A stretch of 64,000 nt of DNA from NCBI GenBank assembly GCA_030710605.1, contig CP092881.1:72076923-72140922 (forward strand), given 5' to 3'. This DNA is from Cordylochernes scorpioides. Taxonomy: Eukaryota > Arthropoda > Arachnida > Pseudoscorpiones > Chernetidae. The notes beneath the pieces were generated by a model that was given only the letters and a program-made list of their open reading frames with translations, ran no database searches and had not been told where the DNA came from. Below are positions 10,605 to 19,687 of this stretch, in pieces. How positions within the stretch are numbered: position 1 is the stretch's first letter; each line of letters begins with the position of its first letter. The translations under genes were made by a program, and so were the position numbers.

Positions 10605-10910
10605 TTTCTTATCTCTAGTACACGTGGTACAGGCCATGATAACCATGGTGGGTAGTTAGCGACTGATTTTTACTGTAAGCGCACCACATGTCTACACATG
10701 TGAAAATCAGTTCCGACTTTGCACTTACAAATGTGCCAGAGCCCCGTTTGGTTACTTGCACTCGCTTGGTGGGGTTGGACTTTTGCAAGAATCGGGGGCC
10801 ATTGGAGCATTTTTTTTTTTTTTTAACATAAAAAAGTGTCCAATGCGGGAATCGAACCCGGGTCGTAGTGGTCGAAAACCAAACGGTTTAACCAGCCTTC
10901 CACCGACCCC
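10605..10910 (-). mobile_element. SINE SA, full length
   Basis: On - it has the tRNA-like head with 'ggttcgattcccgc' B box (10846-10862), a T-run, the body with CACATGTG/CATGTG hairpin, and an A-rich tail at 10605. It ends at 'ccaccgacccc'. Confidence 0.75.
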
Positions 10911-10974
10911 ACCCCAAAATACTAAACTCATATAAAATGAGATAATCAACTATATTATGATGCGCCATCTGTTA

Positions 10975-11165
10975 TGAAAATTTGAAACTATTATAGACGG
11001 ATTCTTTTGAACAATTTCTACTGCCCTTACTGCAATGGAAAAATTAACCACTGATGAGCCAGGCCCTCCCTTTAATTTTTCCATTGTAGTAAGGGCAGTA
11101 GAAATTGTTTAATTTTCAAAAGAATCATACGCGTCTATAACAGTTTTGAATTTTCATAATCAACT
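10975..11165. mobile_element. foldback MITE with GCAGTAAGGGCAGT core
   Basis: 'caatttctactgcccttact' at 11030 and its inverse at 11090-11112 form long arms, continued by 'gattcttttgaa' and 'ttcaaaagaatc'. The loop reads 'accactgatgagccaggccc'. The same arms occur at 20410-20520, and the loop recurs at 10257. Confidence 0.6.
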
Positions 11166-11331
11166 ATATTTAAAACACCACCCTGTAGGAACCCTCCAAT
11201 TTGTCCACTTTAAGGTATTTCCTTAGGGCATTATATTTTCTATTATCTCACTCAAAAATTATAAATAAGCAATAGGTAACAACACCATTGCCAAAACTCC
11301 ACTATTTATTAATTTGAATTTGTTCTTATTA

Positions 11332-11422
11332 TGTTTAAACGAATAAGCATAAAAAGACAAGAGGAGCTTCTTTTAATTTTAAAAGAAGCTCCTCTGGTCT
11401 TTTTATGCTTATTCGTTTAACC
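11332..11422. repeat. near-perfect palindrome, ~42 bp arms
   Basis: 'gtttaaacgaataagcataa' followed by 'aaagac...gaggagcttctttt' is matched in inverse immediately afterwards, with almost no loop (ttaattttaa). It has extreme cruciform potential and no coding content. Confidence 0.7.
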
Positions 11423-11479
11423 AAATTTTAAAGAGTTCTTATCGTTTAATACAAGTCTTATTATGTTTATAATTTACTA

Positions 11480-11653
11480 CAGCAGAACTACCTCCCTGAC
11501 ACCTAATTGCAGAGCCTAAGTGTCCTTTCTCTCGGAGAGGTGTCCTCTTACTGGAGAGTTGTTAAATATTAAAATGGTATTTTTGCAAATGAAAGCTGTC
11601 CTTTATAGAGAGGTGTCCTCTAGTACGAGTGTCCTCTCATGGAGGTTCTACTG
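11480..11653. mobile_element. pogo/Tigger-like MITE
   Basis: CAGCAGAACTACC at the left and GGTTCTACTG|TA at the right. The interior blocks match the other copies. It lies about 320 bp upstream of the zinc-finger gene's first recognised exon. Confidence 0.6.
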
Positions 11654-11971
11654 TACTAACCCAATGTTTATTCCTATTTCTTTATGATTAATTACTCCCA
11701 TTTTTGTCGATTTTTTCCATTTATTTTTTTGTCATATCGATTGTATTGATATTTTTGTCTTGGGATCTGCATACAATTGTTGTTGATTCCCAGAAATAAA
11801 AAATTGAACCTTCTATTGAGAGAAGGAACCTCTATATAGAATGTGGCTACAATTGTCCTCTATGTAATGTCTGAGTGTATGCAGGTGTCGTGTGTGGACA
11901 GCTGGTGTAGCTAACTCAAGTTACTTAGAACATTGCCTATTGTTGTGCTGATTTTGTGTTTTTGCTCTCAG

Positions 11972-13215
11972 GACAACTTGGCTCGACACCAATATGGATG
12001 TCTGGGACAACTACATCATTGGAGGGGAGGTGAGTTGGTCAGGTGAGAGTAGCTCCGACAGGGAAAGACTGAAGGTAGGCTGTGTGGCTACAGGACACGG
12101 GCGGTGTCAGCACCTTCATTGGGGAGCCCAGCTACATCGCCATGAAGACCCAGGGGGATGTGATGATAGATGATCCTTCCCAGCTAGAGCAGATCATCCT
12201 CCAGGAGAATATTGCCAATGAGATGATAGTGGAGCAGAGCATAGAGGTAGGCAATGATGACAACGGTGAAATTATTCTAGTCCCCAATGGCTTGATAAAG
12301 CAAGAAGATATTCTAGAGTCAGGAGAGATCATCGTTGGGACTTCAATAGGGAATGAGGTGATAATAGAAGATGATGACTGTGCTGCCTATGCCACAGCAG
12401 AGCACTATGGTGCTACCACGGTCGAACTCACCGCCCACATGGATGAAGAACCTGTGTACGACACTCAGCTGGTGATTGACACAGCTTCACACATCAAGTT
12501 GGAAGAACCTGAAGAGGAGCTCTATCACTGCGGGGAGTGCCCCTTCATCTTGAACAGCAGAACTGCCCTGAAGAAACACATAAAGGAAGCCCATGGGAAG
12601 GTGAAGAGCAAAAAGAAGAAGCGTAATGATAATAACATTTCATTTGGCAGCCAAGTGTACACCTGCCTTTCCTGTACATACACCACAAGACGGAGGGATA
12701 AGCTGGACAGGCATGCCCAGAAACATGTTCTCAATGAGGGTTTCCACCCGTGTGGAAAGAAGCGCCAAAAAATTGGTGCACCAGCTCAGCGCCATAGGCA
12801 CAATGCTGAAGAATACAAATGTGCATTCTGTCCCTACTCCTGCACAGTGTTCAGAGCCATCAAAAAACACATGAAGCTGCACGAGAGTGGCAAGCACTTG
12901 ATGGTGAAGTACAGCTGCAAGATCTGTGGCAAGGACCGCCCCACGGAGCCAGACTTGGAGAAGCACATGAAGAAGCACCGCAACGGTGATAGGTTCATGT
13001 GTGACCTATGCAACTTCATGAGTGTGCAGCTGAAGAAAATAATCCAGCATCGCCGGATGCACACAGGCGAGAAGCCACACCTCTGCCCCTTCTGCGACTA
13101 CCGCTCAGCCCGTAGGGACAATCTCCGCTCCCATGTCCGCCGCATGCACAAAAAAGAAAACATGTACATTGACACATTCAACCCTAATGAAGATTTAGAG
13201 GAGGATTCTGAGTGA
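11972..13215 (+). CDS. C2H2 zinc-finger protein, two coding exons
   Basis: A polypyrimidine tract and AG (11960-11971) precede an exon with ATG at 11994. The coding parts are 11994-12029 and 12094-13215, joined across a 64 bp GTGAGT...ACAG intron in phase 0. The product is 385 residues, starting MDVWDNYIIGGE. The N-terminal ~150 residues are acidic and low in cysteine. A basic patch (KSKKKKR, ~186) follows finger 1. Six C2H2 fingers lie at about 156-180, 201-222, 253-274, 285-306, 313-334 and 341-365, each C-x2-C-x12-H-x3/4-H. Only fingers 5-6 are joined by a TGEKP-type linker. The tail is acidic (NEDLEEDSE). It is probably a nuclear DNA-binding regulator; targets cannot be read from sequence. 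The single-exon alternative start (12082) would place a Met in the intron end and is less likely. AG before 11972 implies an upstream untranslated exon that I did not locate. Confidence 0.85.
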
Positions 13216-13385
13216 TTTAGTTCATTGTTGACTCCCAATCTGTACCAAAGACACACAATAAGCTGGTGTTTTAACTCTGAGGCAACATTTGTAAATAAGC
13301 ACACCGGTGGCCTCCAGACAGGAAACTAATTTATGAAGACATCATGCACCACCGTGTACATATTAAATAAATAAATAAAGTGTAT
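13216..13385 (+). other. 3' UTR of the zinc-finger gene
   Basis: AATAAA-type signals (13364-13378, 'aataaataaataaag') lie about 150 bp after the stop codon and are the likely polyadenylation region. Confidence 0.5.
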
Positions 13386-14720
13386 ATTTTTCCATATTCC
13401 TATTTATTGCCCTCTCTCCCCAAAAGTTGCTGTAAATTAATTGTAACTTTTTCTTGAACTTCTCCCAGCTTTACTGAATGTTTTTCTTCTTTAAGAAAAA
13501 TATCTTTTTCTGTGCCTTTAAAGGATAAAACCATCACCATTACAGTACAACCAACCATGATATATGCAATTTGTTCCAGTTGTCTTCCCCTCCTTGTAGC
13601 AGCTTGTCAACAAGGGATCAACTCTGTTGTTGGGTGCCAATGTTGTTTTCTATGCAGGCTAATCCACAGCATTGATTTGCATATCACATTGGCCCACCAA
13701 CTTGATCCCATAGTCCTGGTACAACATGTGTAGTCCCCACCCCCCCAAAGAAGGAGGGTGATCCTGCCAACTCCTGATGCAATTTTGATAGAACAAACTA
13801 TTTTGATAAGCTGGGAAGGACTTCCATGCAATACACCAGAGTTCTATTTCTATATATATATATATATTATATCACACCATACACCAGCATCTTGTCGCCA
13901 CCGCTCCCCTGCCCTGATCCTCCCCCTCTAACCTACCATTATCTGATCCCCAAACTTTTTGTTTATTGTATATATTTATTGTAAGAAATGTAAATAAGAA
14001 CACACAAGGCCTATTTTGGATTGGCTTTTTTAGGCTAATAAACTTTGAAAAATAAAATCTTGTGGTGTTTCTTTCTTTATCTGCCCTCAGATACATCCCC
14101 ACAGGTCAAGATACTAAGAAGCCACCCTGTTTTCATTGAATAGAAGGAAGTATGTCAGAATAATCACTAGGCTATACCCTTGTATGGAAGACAGCACCAT
14201 GTTACATACCCTTGCAATGTTGCATACCATTTTGCATACTCTAGCAAAAACACCTGGGTCATGAAACTGTTGCAAGTAGAAGTAATAAAATGGAGAGCAG
14301 GGGTCAGCCTGGTCCATAATCTCAGTGTTACACCACCACAACTATTTGAAATGATAGTTGGCATATCAACAACTAAAAGCTTTATTAAGACATTTAGTCT
14401 TATACAGATTCTCAGAGTAGAAGAGGGTATATACAGGAATAACAGTCAGCATGTCTATAACAATATGTTCTAAGTAAACAAGAAATCCATGTGACACAGA
14501 GTATGTACTTTCAAACATGGTGTCAAGAAACTGCCATAGTGAGGTACAAAGTTCCATTTTCATTCAAATAAACTGTCCTTTTACTGCAATAGAAGAGAAT
14601 AAATGCATCTTTTTTTGCTAGTTATTTCATGGGTATTAATTGACAAAAGCATTTGCCAAGTTTCACTTTTTTTTCAACATTGGAATATTATTTATCATCC
14701 TTCGTAGAGAAAGCTATATG
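13386..14720. other. spacer, nothing recognised
   Basis: A (ta)n run lies at 13851-13868. Several frames of 60-97 residues overlap on both strands with no motif and no splice-consistent partner. Confidence 0.35.
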
Positions 14721-14727
14721 AATTTCA

Positions 14728-14832
14728 CATGTGTAGACATGTGGTGTACTTACAGTAAAAGCAGTCGCCTACTTCTCCCCACCATGATTATCATGGCCTG
14801 TACCACGTGTACTAGGGATAAGCAAAAAAAAA
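14728..14832 (+). mobile_element. SINE SA, 3' half
   Basis: Begins at 'ttcacatgtgtagacatgtg' and ends 'agggataagc' plus poly-A. Confidence 0.7.
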
Positions 14833-14896
14833 TAGTTACATGAAGCAGCCTATATGTCTTGTCTTGAAGGGTAGTGTGACAAATTTGCAGGGAAAC

Positions 14897-15002
14897 TTTT
14901 TTTTTTATCCCTATACCATGATAATCATGGTGGGAAGAAATTGGTGACTGCTTTTACTGGAAGTGCCCCACATGTCTACATATGTGAAAAGCAGTTCACA
15001 CC
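14897..15002 (-). mobile_element. SINE SA, 3' half
   Basis: A poly-T start, then 'ccatgataatcatggtggg' and the hairpin 'acatgtctacatatgtgaaa', cut off after 'gcagttcacac'. Confidence 0.65.
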
Positions 15003-15138
15003 TGTGCCTAACTGGACCAGAGTTGCAGGATGAGTGTTCATTGTTGGGTAAAATCCTGATGTTTTAGCTAGTTGTGTTTCATCAAACCTACTAGAGGAAA
15101 CCTCAACTAGGCCTCAATTTGAGAGAAAGATAGTAAAA

Positions 15139-15290
15139 GTTTTTTTTTTTTTGCTTATTCCTAGTACACGTGGTACAGGCCATGATAATCATGGTGGGTA
15201 GTTAGCGACTGCTTTTACTGTAAACACACCACATGTCTCCACATGTGAAAAGCAGTTCGACTTTGCACTTATAAATGTGCCAGAGCCCCG
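15139..15290 (-). mobile_element. SINE SA, 3' part
   Basis: A poly-T start, 'tacacgtggtacaggccatg', the hairpin and 'cagagccccgt'. Truncated before the tRNA head. Confidence 0.7.
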
Positions 15291-15304
15291 TAGATAGTAA
15301 AAGT

Positions 15305-15655
15305 AAATAACAAGAGATTATAAATACAAGAACTCCTAATCCATATAAATTAATAGTGTGTGAAGTTTTGATAACAGCATTGATAATAAATGACCAGTCA
15401 TTTATTCTTTTGTCTGATAATGGTAACAATGCTTTTACCGAAACGTCATTTATTCTTTTGTCTGATGATGGTAGCAATGCTGTTACTGAAATGTCGTTTA
15501 TTCTTTTGCCTAATGATGTTAACAATGCTGTTACCAAAATGTCATATATTCATATGTCTGATGATTGTAACAAAGCTGTTACTGAAACGTCACACACTAT
15601 TAAATTATTTAGATTTGGTCTTATTACTTTGTAGCTATAATCCAAATTGTGCCTT
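15305..15655. mobile_element. foldback MITE FB1 with expanded internal hairpin repeats
   Basis: Both arms are present (aagaactcctaatccatata / tttggtcttattactttg-type). The centre (15395-15595) holds four tandem, diverged units of about 48 bp, each 'tttattcttttgtctgatg', a 'ggtaacaatgctgttacc' hairpin and 'gaaacgtc'. Non-coding, despite open frames produced by the repeat period. Confidence 0.65.
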
Positions 15656-15744
15656 ATCAAACAAAAGAGAATATACTTAATAAATCCAGATAAGAGCCAA
15701 CCACATACAATTGGCTTGTACCACCAAGCTGATAGGGAGTGATA

Positions 15745-15950
15745 GCCTGTTGTTGTTGTTTCTTATCCCCTTGTGATTACACGAATTCCATGAGTTCATG
15801 CTCCTCTAGCTTTTGATAAGCAGCGGCCCCTCCCAAAGGTCCTGTTTAGTACATCTAATGTAAGCCAAAATGTGTTCTGGAGCTGTAAATGCCAAGCTGC
15901 ATTTTGGGCATGTCAGCTCCTTGTTTACTTCAGGATGGTGACAGATGTAC
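15745..15950 (-). pseudogene. LINE 3' end (AAPEHILACI family)
   Basis: On - the segment encodes the diverged C-terminal zinc motif and ends 'catggaattcgtgtaatc', then 'acaaggggataagaaacaac'. Same family as 17568, 18945 and 23430. Confidence 0.55.
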
Positions 15951-16004
15951 CTCCAGGACCAAATATCCTTTCAAGAGATGCCTCAACTCTCTATATAACC
16001 TTTA

Positions 16005-16310
16005 TTATTTAAAACACAAGGGGTAAAATAAGACCAAATAAATAAATAGTGTGTGACGTTTCAGTAACAGTGTTGGCACATTTGTAAATGCAAAGTCGAA
16101 CTGCCTTTCACATGTGTAGACATGTGATGTACTTACAGTAAAAGCAGTCGCCTACTTCTACCCACCATGATTATCATGGCCTGTACCAGGCCTGTACTAG
16201 GGATAAGCAAAAAAAAAAAAAAGTAACAGTGTTGTTACCATAACATCACACACAATTTATTTGGATTTGGTCTTATTTTACCTTGTGTTTATAATCTAAA
16301 GCTTTATACT
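16005..16310. mobile_element. foldback MITE FB1 interrupted by a SINE
   Basis: Left arm 16005-16076, with 'gtgtgacgtttcagtaacag', and right arm from 16224 ('gtaacagtgttgttaccata' to 'accttgtgtttataatct'). The SINE at 16077-16224 sits between them. Confidence 0.65.
16077..16224 (+). mobile_element. SINE SA inserted in FB1
   Basis: Begins 'gcacatttgtaaatgcaaag' and ends 'agggataagc' with 14 A. The FB1 words 'agtaacagtgttg' flank it on both sides, acting as a target duplication of about 12 bp. Confidence 0.7.
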
Positions 16311-16559
16311 CCAATATTCATAGTAAATTTAAAAGATTACTCCTTGAAGCTTTGGCCTCCATAAAATTCAACAGTTTAAAGAGACATATTCCGGAAATTT
16401 ACCATAATATTGTGCAAAACCCCTAGTTCATAGTTCACTGCTTCTAATTTACCTATGTTAAATACCAAATTTTGCTCTAGTATGTAAATATATCAATTCT
16501 AAAATAGGTTGAAAACACAGCTGATATTATGTAAATTTTATAATGTACATATTGTTTGT

Positions 16560-16835
16560 TTGTGGGGATACCCTTGTGTAAAGCTTACACGAATTCCATG
16601 AGTTCATGCTCCTCGAGCTGTTCATGGAATGGGGTGTAGGGATGCAGCTTTCGTTGATCATGGCACCATGATCTAGGTGAAAGTCTGACTTTGCCTGTAT
16701 TTTGAGGCTGTTACTAACATGGAAGCCTTTCCTGCCGACTCTAACATGAGTACAGACACAGCTCCTCTGTATTCCTGGAGTGGGACCCTTGCTGAGGTCC
16801 ATCAACCGGGTCAGTTGAACTCAGGATTTTTAAAT
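16560..16835 (-). mobile_element. SINE-like repeat B2
   Basis: The body is related to B1 (aacatgagtacagacacagc, ctgtattcctgg), but the 3' tail (on -) is 'catgaactcatggaattc', then 'acaagg', matching the AAPEHIL LINE instead of the TPKHIID LINE. Confidence 0.55.
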
Positions 16836-17024
16836 CTCCTCTTCTAACAATGCTGCTTTTGGTCAGTGACTGCTTATTCATCAGTTATTCTGCTTGTTTC
16901 ACAGCTGGCCTTCATATCTGAAGGTTGTTCCCCTATCCGCCATCTGGGGACGCACCCTGTAGCAGTCAGCTCTGCCGAGGGATAATGTACATACATAGCA
17001 TAGTAAAGTTTCATTTTGTATCAA

Positions 17025-17130
17025 TTTTCCTGTAGAAGGGCGTTATAACGAAAGCTTGAAAAACGTTTAATTAAAAAAGATACTCATCCTTAAACGTTTA
17101 TTATCTAAAATTGTTAGAAAAGGATTATAT
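17025..17130 (+). repeat. CTGTAGAAGGGC...CGAAAGCTTG hairpin repeat
   Basis: 'cctgtagaagggcg', 'taacgaaagcttg' and 'agatactcatcc' recur in inverse at 37500-37590 and partly at 21070. Function unknown. Confidence 0.45.
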
Positions 17131-17154
17131 TCTAAAATTGTACCTTATAAATCT

Positions 17155-17340
17155 TTTTCTCCTTCTTTCTATCTCCACTCAATCATGTTAGGGTATCAAT
17201 CCTGTAGAGCTTGAAATGGTGTCTGCTGGGGATGAGTAGAGTTCATCAATGGATTAGCCAATAGAGTCAATGATGTGGTTTGTGGTTGCAGATTAATAAT
17301 TGCACTTAGTACATAGTTTCTACACAGGTTTCACATTCTC
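17155..17340 (-). pseudogene. LINE 3' end (TPKHIIDCID family)
   Basis: A TTCTTTC tail at the left, then 'ctccactcaatcatgttagg' and decayed codons for the C-terminal motif. Confidence 0.55.
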
Positions 17341-17567
17341 ACCATAGTGGATTGTACATTGGATAAATTGGAGGGAATTGGATCAATATACCTTATATCC
17401 TTTAGCTCTTATATCAAACTAGACTGTGCTCTACCCCAATTCTACAGTACTCCTAGAGTAAAATAAACAAGAACTGGAGGATCCCACCTAAGCACAGCTG
17501 ATACAGTGGAGTGAGTGAACCCAGGAGGAGCTCTGAACATCAGAAATAGATAGCACCAAACAACACT

Positions 17568-17812
17568 AACAAGATTTAGAACAGGCCATCTCAAGCCATT
17601 GAAGATAGAAAATAATAACAAAATCTACCCCACTTGTCCAAAATGTAGTTTGGTACCTGCAGCTCCAGAACACATTTTGGCTTGCATTAGATGCACTAAA
17701 CAGGACCTTTGGGAGAGGCCGCTGCTTATCATCATAAAACAGCTTGAGGAGCATGAACTCATGGAATTCGTGTAATCTTTACACAAGGGGATAAGAAACA
17801 ACAACAAACCTA
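17568..17812 (+). pseudogene. LINE 3' end (AAPEHILACI family), intact C-terminus
   Basis: The open frame reads TRFRTGHLKPLKIENNNKIY, then PTCPKCSLVPAAPEHILACI and QLEEHELMEFV stop. C-x2-C-x8-H-x4-C is intact. The 3' UTR is about 45 bp and ends 'ggggataagaaacaacaaca'. It is the best copy of this end in the window. Confidence 0.65.
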
Positions 17813-18039
17813 AATAAGTATATATTGAGATTTTCACTTTTAAAATAATGAATTTGAAACACCAAATTTTATTTAATTTTATATTAAATGTTTTCCTGCT
17901 TGTGTGTATGGACATTGAACAATATAACATCGATATTTCCATCAAATGAGACTTTTTATCAAAGTATTCAAATTGTTTGATGATACATGTACAAAGAAAC
18001 ACATTGCATGAAAATGAATTGTTACAAATTCTATCGATA

Positions 18040-18257
18040 GATGTCTCCAATGGCCCCCGATTCTTGCAAAAGTCCAACAACCCCACCAGCAAGTGCAAGT
18101 AACCAAACAGGGCTCTGGCACATTTGTAAGTGCAAAGTCGAACTGCTTTTCACATGTTGTAAACATGTGGTGTATTTATAGTAAAAGCAGTCGCTAACTA
18201 CCCCCTGTGATTATCATGGCCTGTATCGCACGTAATAGGAATAAAAAAAAAAAAACC
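18040..18257 (+). mobile_element. SINE SA, lacks tRNA head
   Basis: Starts at 'ccaatggcccccgattcttg' and ends in 13 A. The central hairpin is altered (acatgttgtaaacatgtg). Confidence 0.7.
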
Positions 18258-18392
18258 TTGTGAAGTTGGGTGTGTTAGGTAGCAAGTTACTAGATAGGGA
18301 TTTAGAGAATAAAATACAGCCTCTCTACCTACCCACCAGTCTATTGAATTCAAAACTTGAAAAAATCTATAATAAAAGGGACTCTTTTTTTA

Positions 18393-18700
18393 ATTATTTG
18401 CTTATCCCTAGTACACGTGGTACTGGCCATGATAATCATGGAGGGTAGAAGTTGGTGATTGCTTTTACTGTAAGTGCACCACATGTCTACACATGTGAAA
18501 AGCAGTTCGACTTTGCACTTTAAAATGTCCCAGAGCCACTTTGGTTACTTGCACTCGCTGGTGGGGCTTGACTTTTGCAAGAATCGGGAGCCATTGGAGC
18601 ATTTTTTTTTTTAATCAGAAAAAAAGTGTCCAATGCGGGAATCGAACCCGGGTCGTAGCGGTCGAAAACCAATGGTTTAGACCATCCTTCCACCGACCCC
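18393..18700 (-). mobile_element. SINE SA, full length
   Basis: A poly-T start, complete body and tRNA-like head with 'gggaatcgaacccgg' (complement of the B box), ending 'ccaccgacccc'. Confidence 0.75.
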
Positions 18701-18944
18701 CTCTTTTTTTATTGTAACCACAATATATAGGGGTCAGTTTATCTCTTTTGAATCAAAACTTTGTTTATCCAGAAATCATCTACACACAATTGGTACTGAG
18801 TCAGGAAACACCTCACCCAATGGGATAGATGTGGTTGTATTTATTGCCAACCATCAAATGTTATCCAAAAGTGAAAACCAATTTCCATACAATGGTAACT
18901 TTCAGCATTAAAACAACTCTGTCAATACTGAGCTATTATTGAAA

Positions 18945-19075
18945 TCAATTTTGGCTTGCATTAGATTTACTAAACATTTGGGAGAGGCTGCTGTTTATCA
19001 TAAAATAGTTCAAGGAGCATGAACTCATGGAATTTGTGTAATATTTACACAAGGGGATAAGAAACAACAACTATT
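18945..19075 (+). pseudogene. LINE 3' end (AAPEHILACI family)
   Basis: 'attttggcttgcattagatt', then the stop and 'acaaggggataagaaacaac' tail. 5'-truncated. Confidence 0.55.
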
Positions 19076-19159
19076 GAAGTCACCCAGCTCCAAAGTGTCT
19101 TATAGAGATATTTGGATGGGAGAGACCACATTGCTAGTAACATTGGTTATTCCTTTTAT

Positions 19160-19415
19160 CCCTTATAAACACAAGGTAATAAGACCAAATCCAAATAAAT
19201 AAATAGTGTGTGACGTTTCGGTAACAGCGTTGTTACCATCTTCAGACAAAAGTACTGAATTCAGTACTTTCGTTTGTACGTCAGTACTTACTTTCAGTAC
19301 TTTTGTCTGAAGATGATAACAATGCTGTTACCAAAACATCACACACTATTTATCTATTTGAATTTGGTCTTATTACCTTGTGTTTATAATCTATAATCCA
19401 AATTGTTCCTTATCC
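19160..19415. mobile_element. foldback MITE FB1, near complete
   Basis: Both arms are long and well matched: 'cacaaggtaataagaccaaa' ... 'ttggtcttattaccttgtg'. Each arm contains one 'ggtaacaacgctgttacc'-type hairpin next to 'cttcagac' or 'gtctgaag'. The centre is 'agtactgaattcagtact'. It is the best example of the family. Confidence 0.75.
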
Positions 19416-19479
19416 TTTTATCCCTTGAATTTAATCTGTAATTCCAATTGTCCTTTACTAAGAAAGTCTCTTTACGGGT

Positions 19480-19545
19480 GACAATGCTGTTGCCAAAACG
19501 TCACACACTATTAAATTATTTGGATTAGGTCTAATTTTCTTGTAT
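19480..19545. mobile_element. foldback MITE FB1, arm fragment
   Basis: 'gacaatgctgttgccaaaac' then 'gtcacacacta' and 'tttggattaggtctaatt'. Confidence 0.5.
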
Positions 19546-19687
19546 TGGAGACTCATCAATTTTACATTTCCTACACTTTAACATCACACAAACCTTTTAA
19601 ATAACAAATATTAAATACTATTTTATTCACATGAATTTTCCAGAAAAAAATGAACTCTGTTATATATTACAAGTAGAATGGAGGCTG

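Noticed and set aside
12640-12978. Antisense frame of 112 codons in the zinc-finger exon
   Set aside because: A shadow of the coding strand; its cysteine/leucine-rich content comes from complementing zinc-finger codons.
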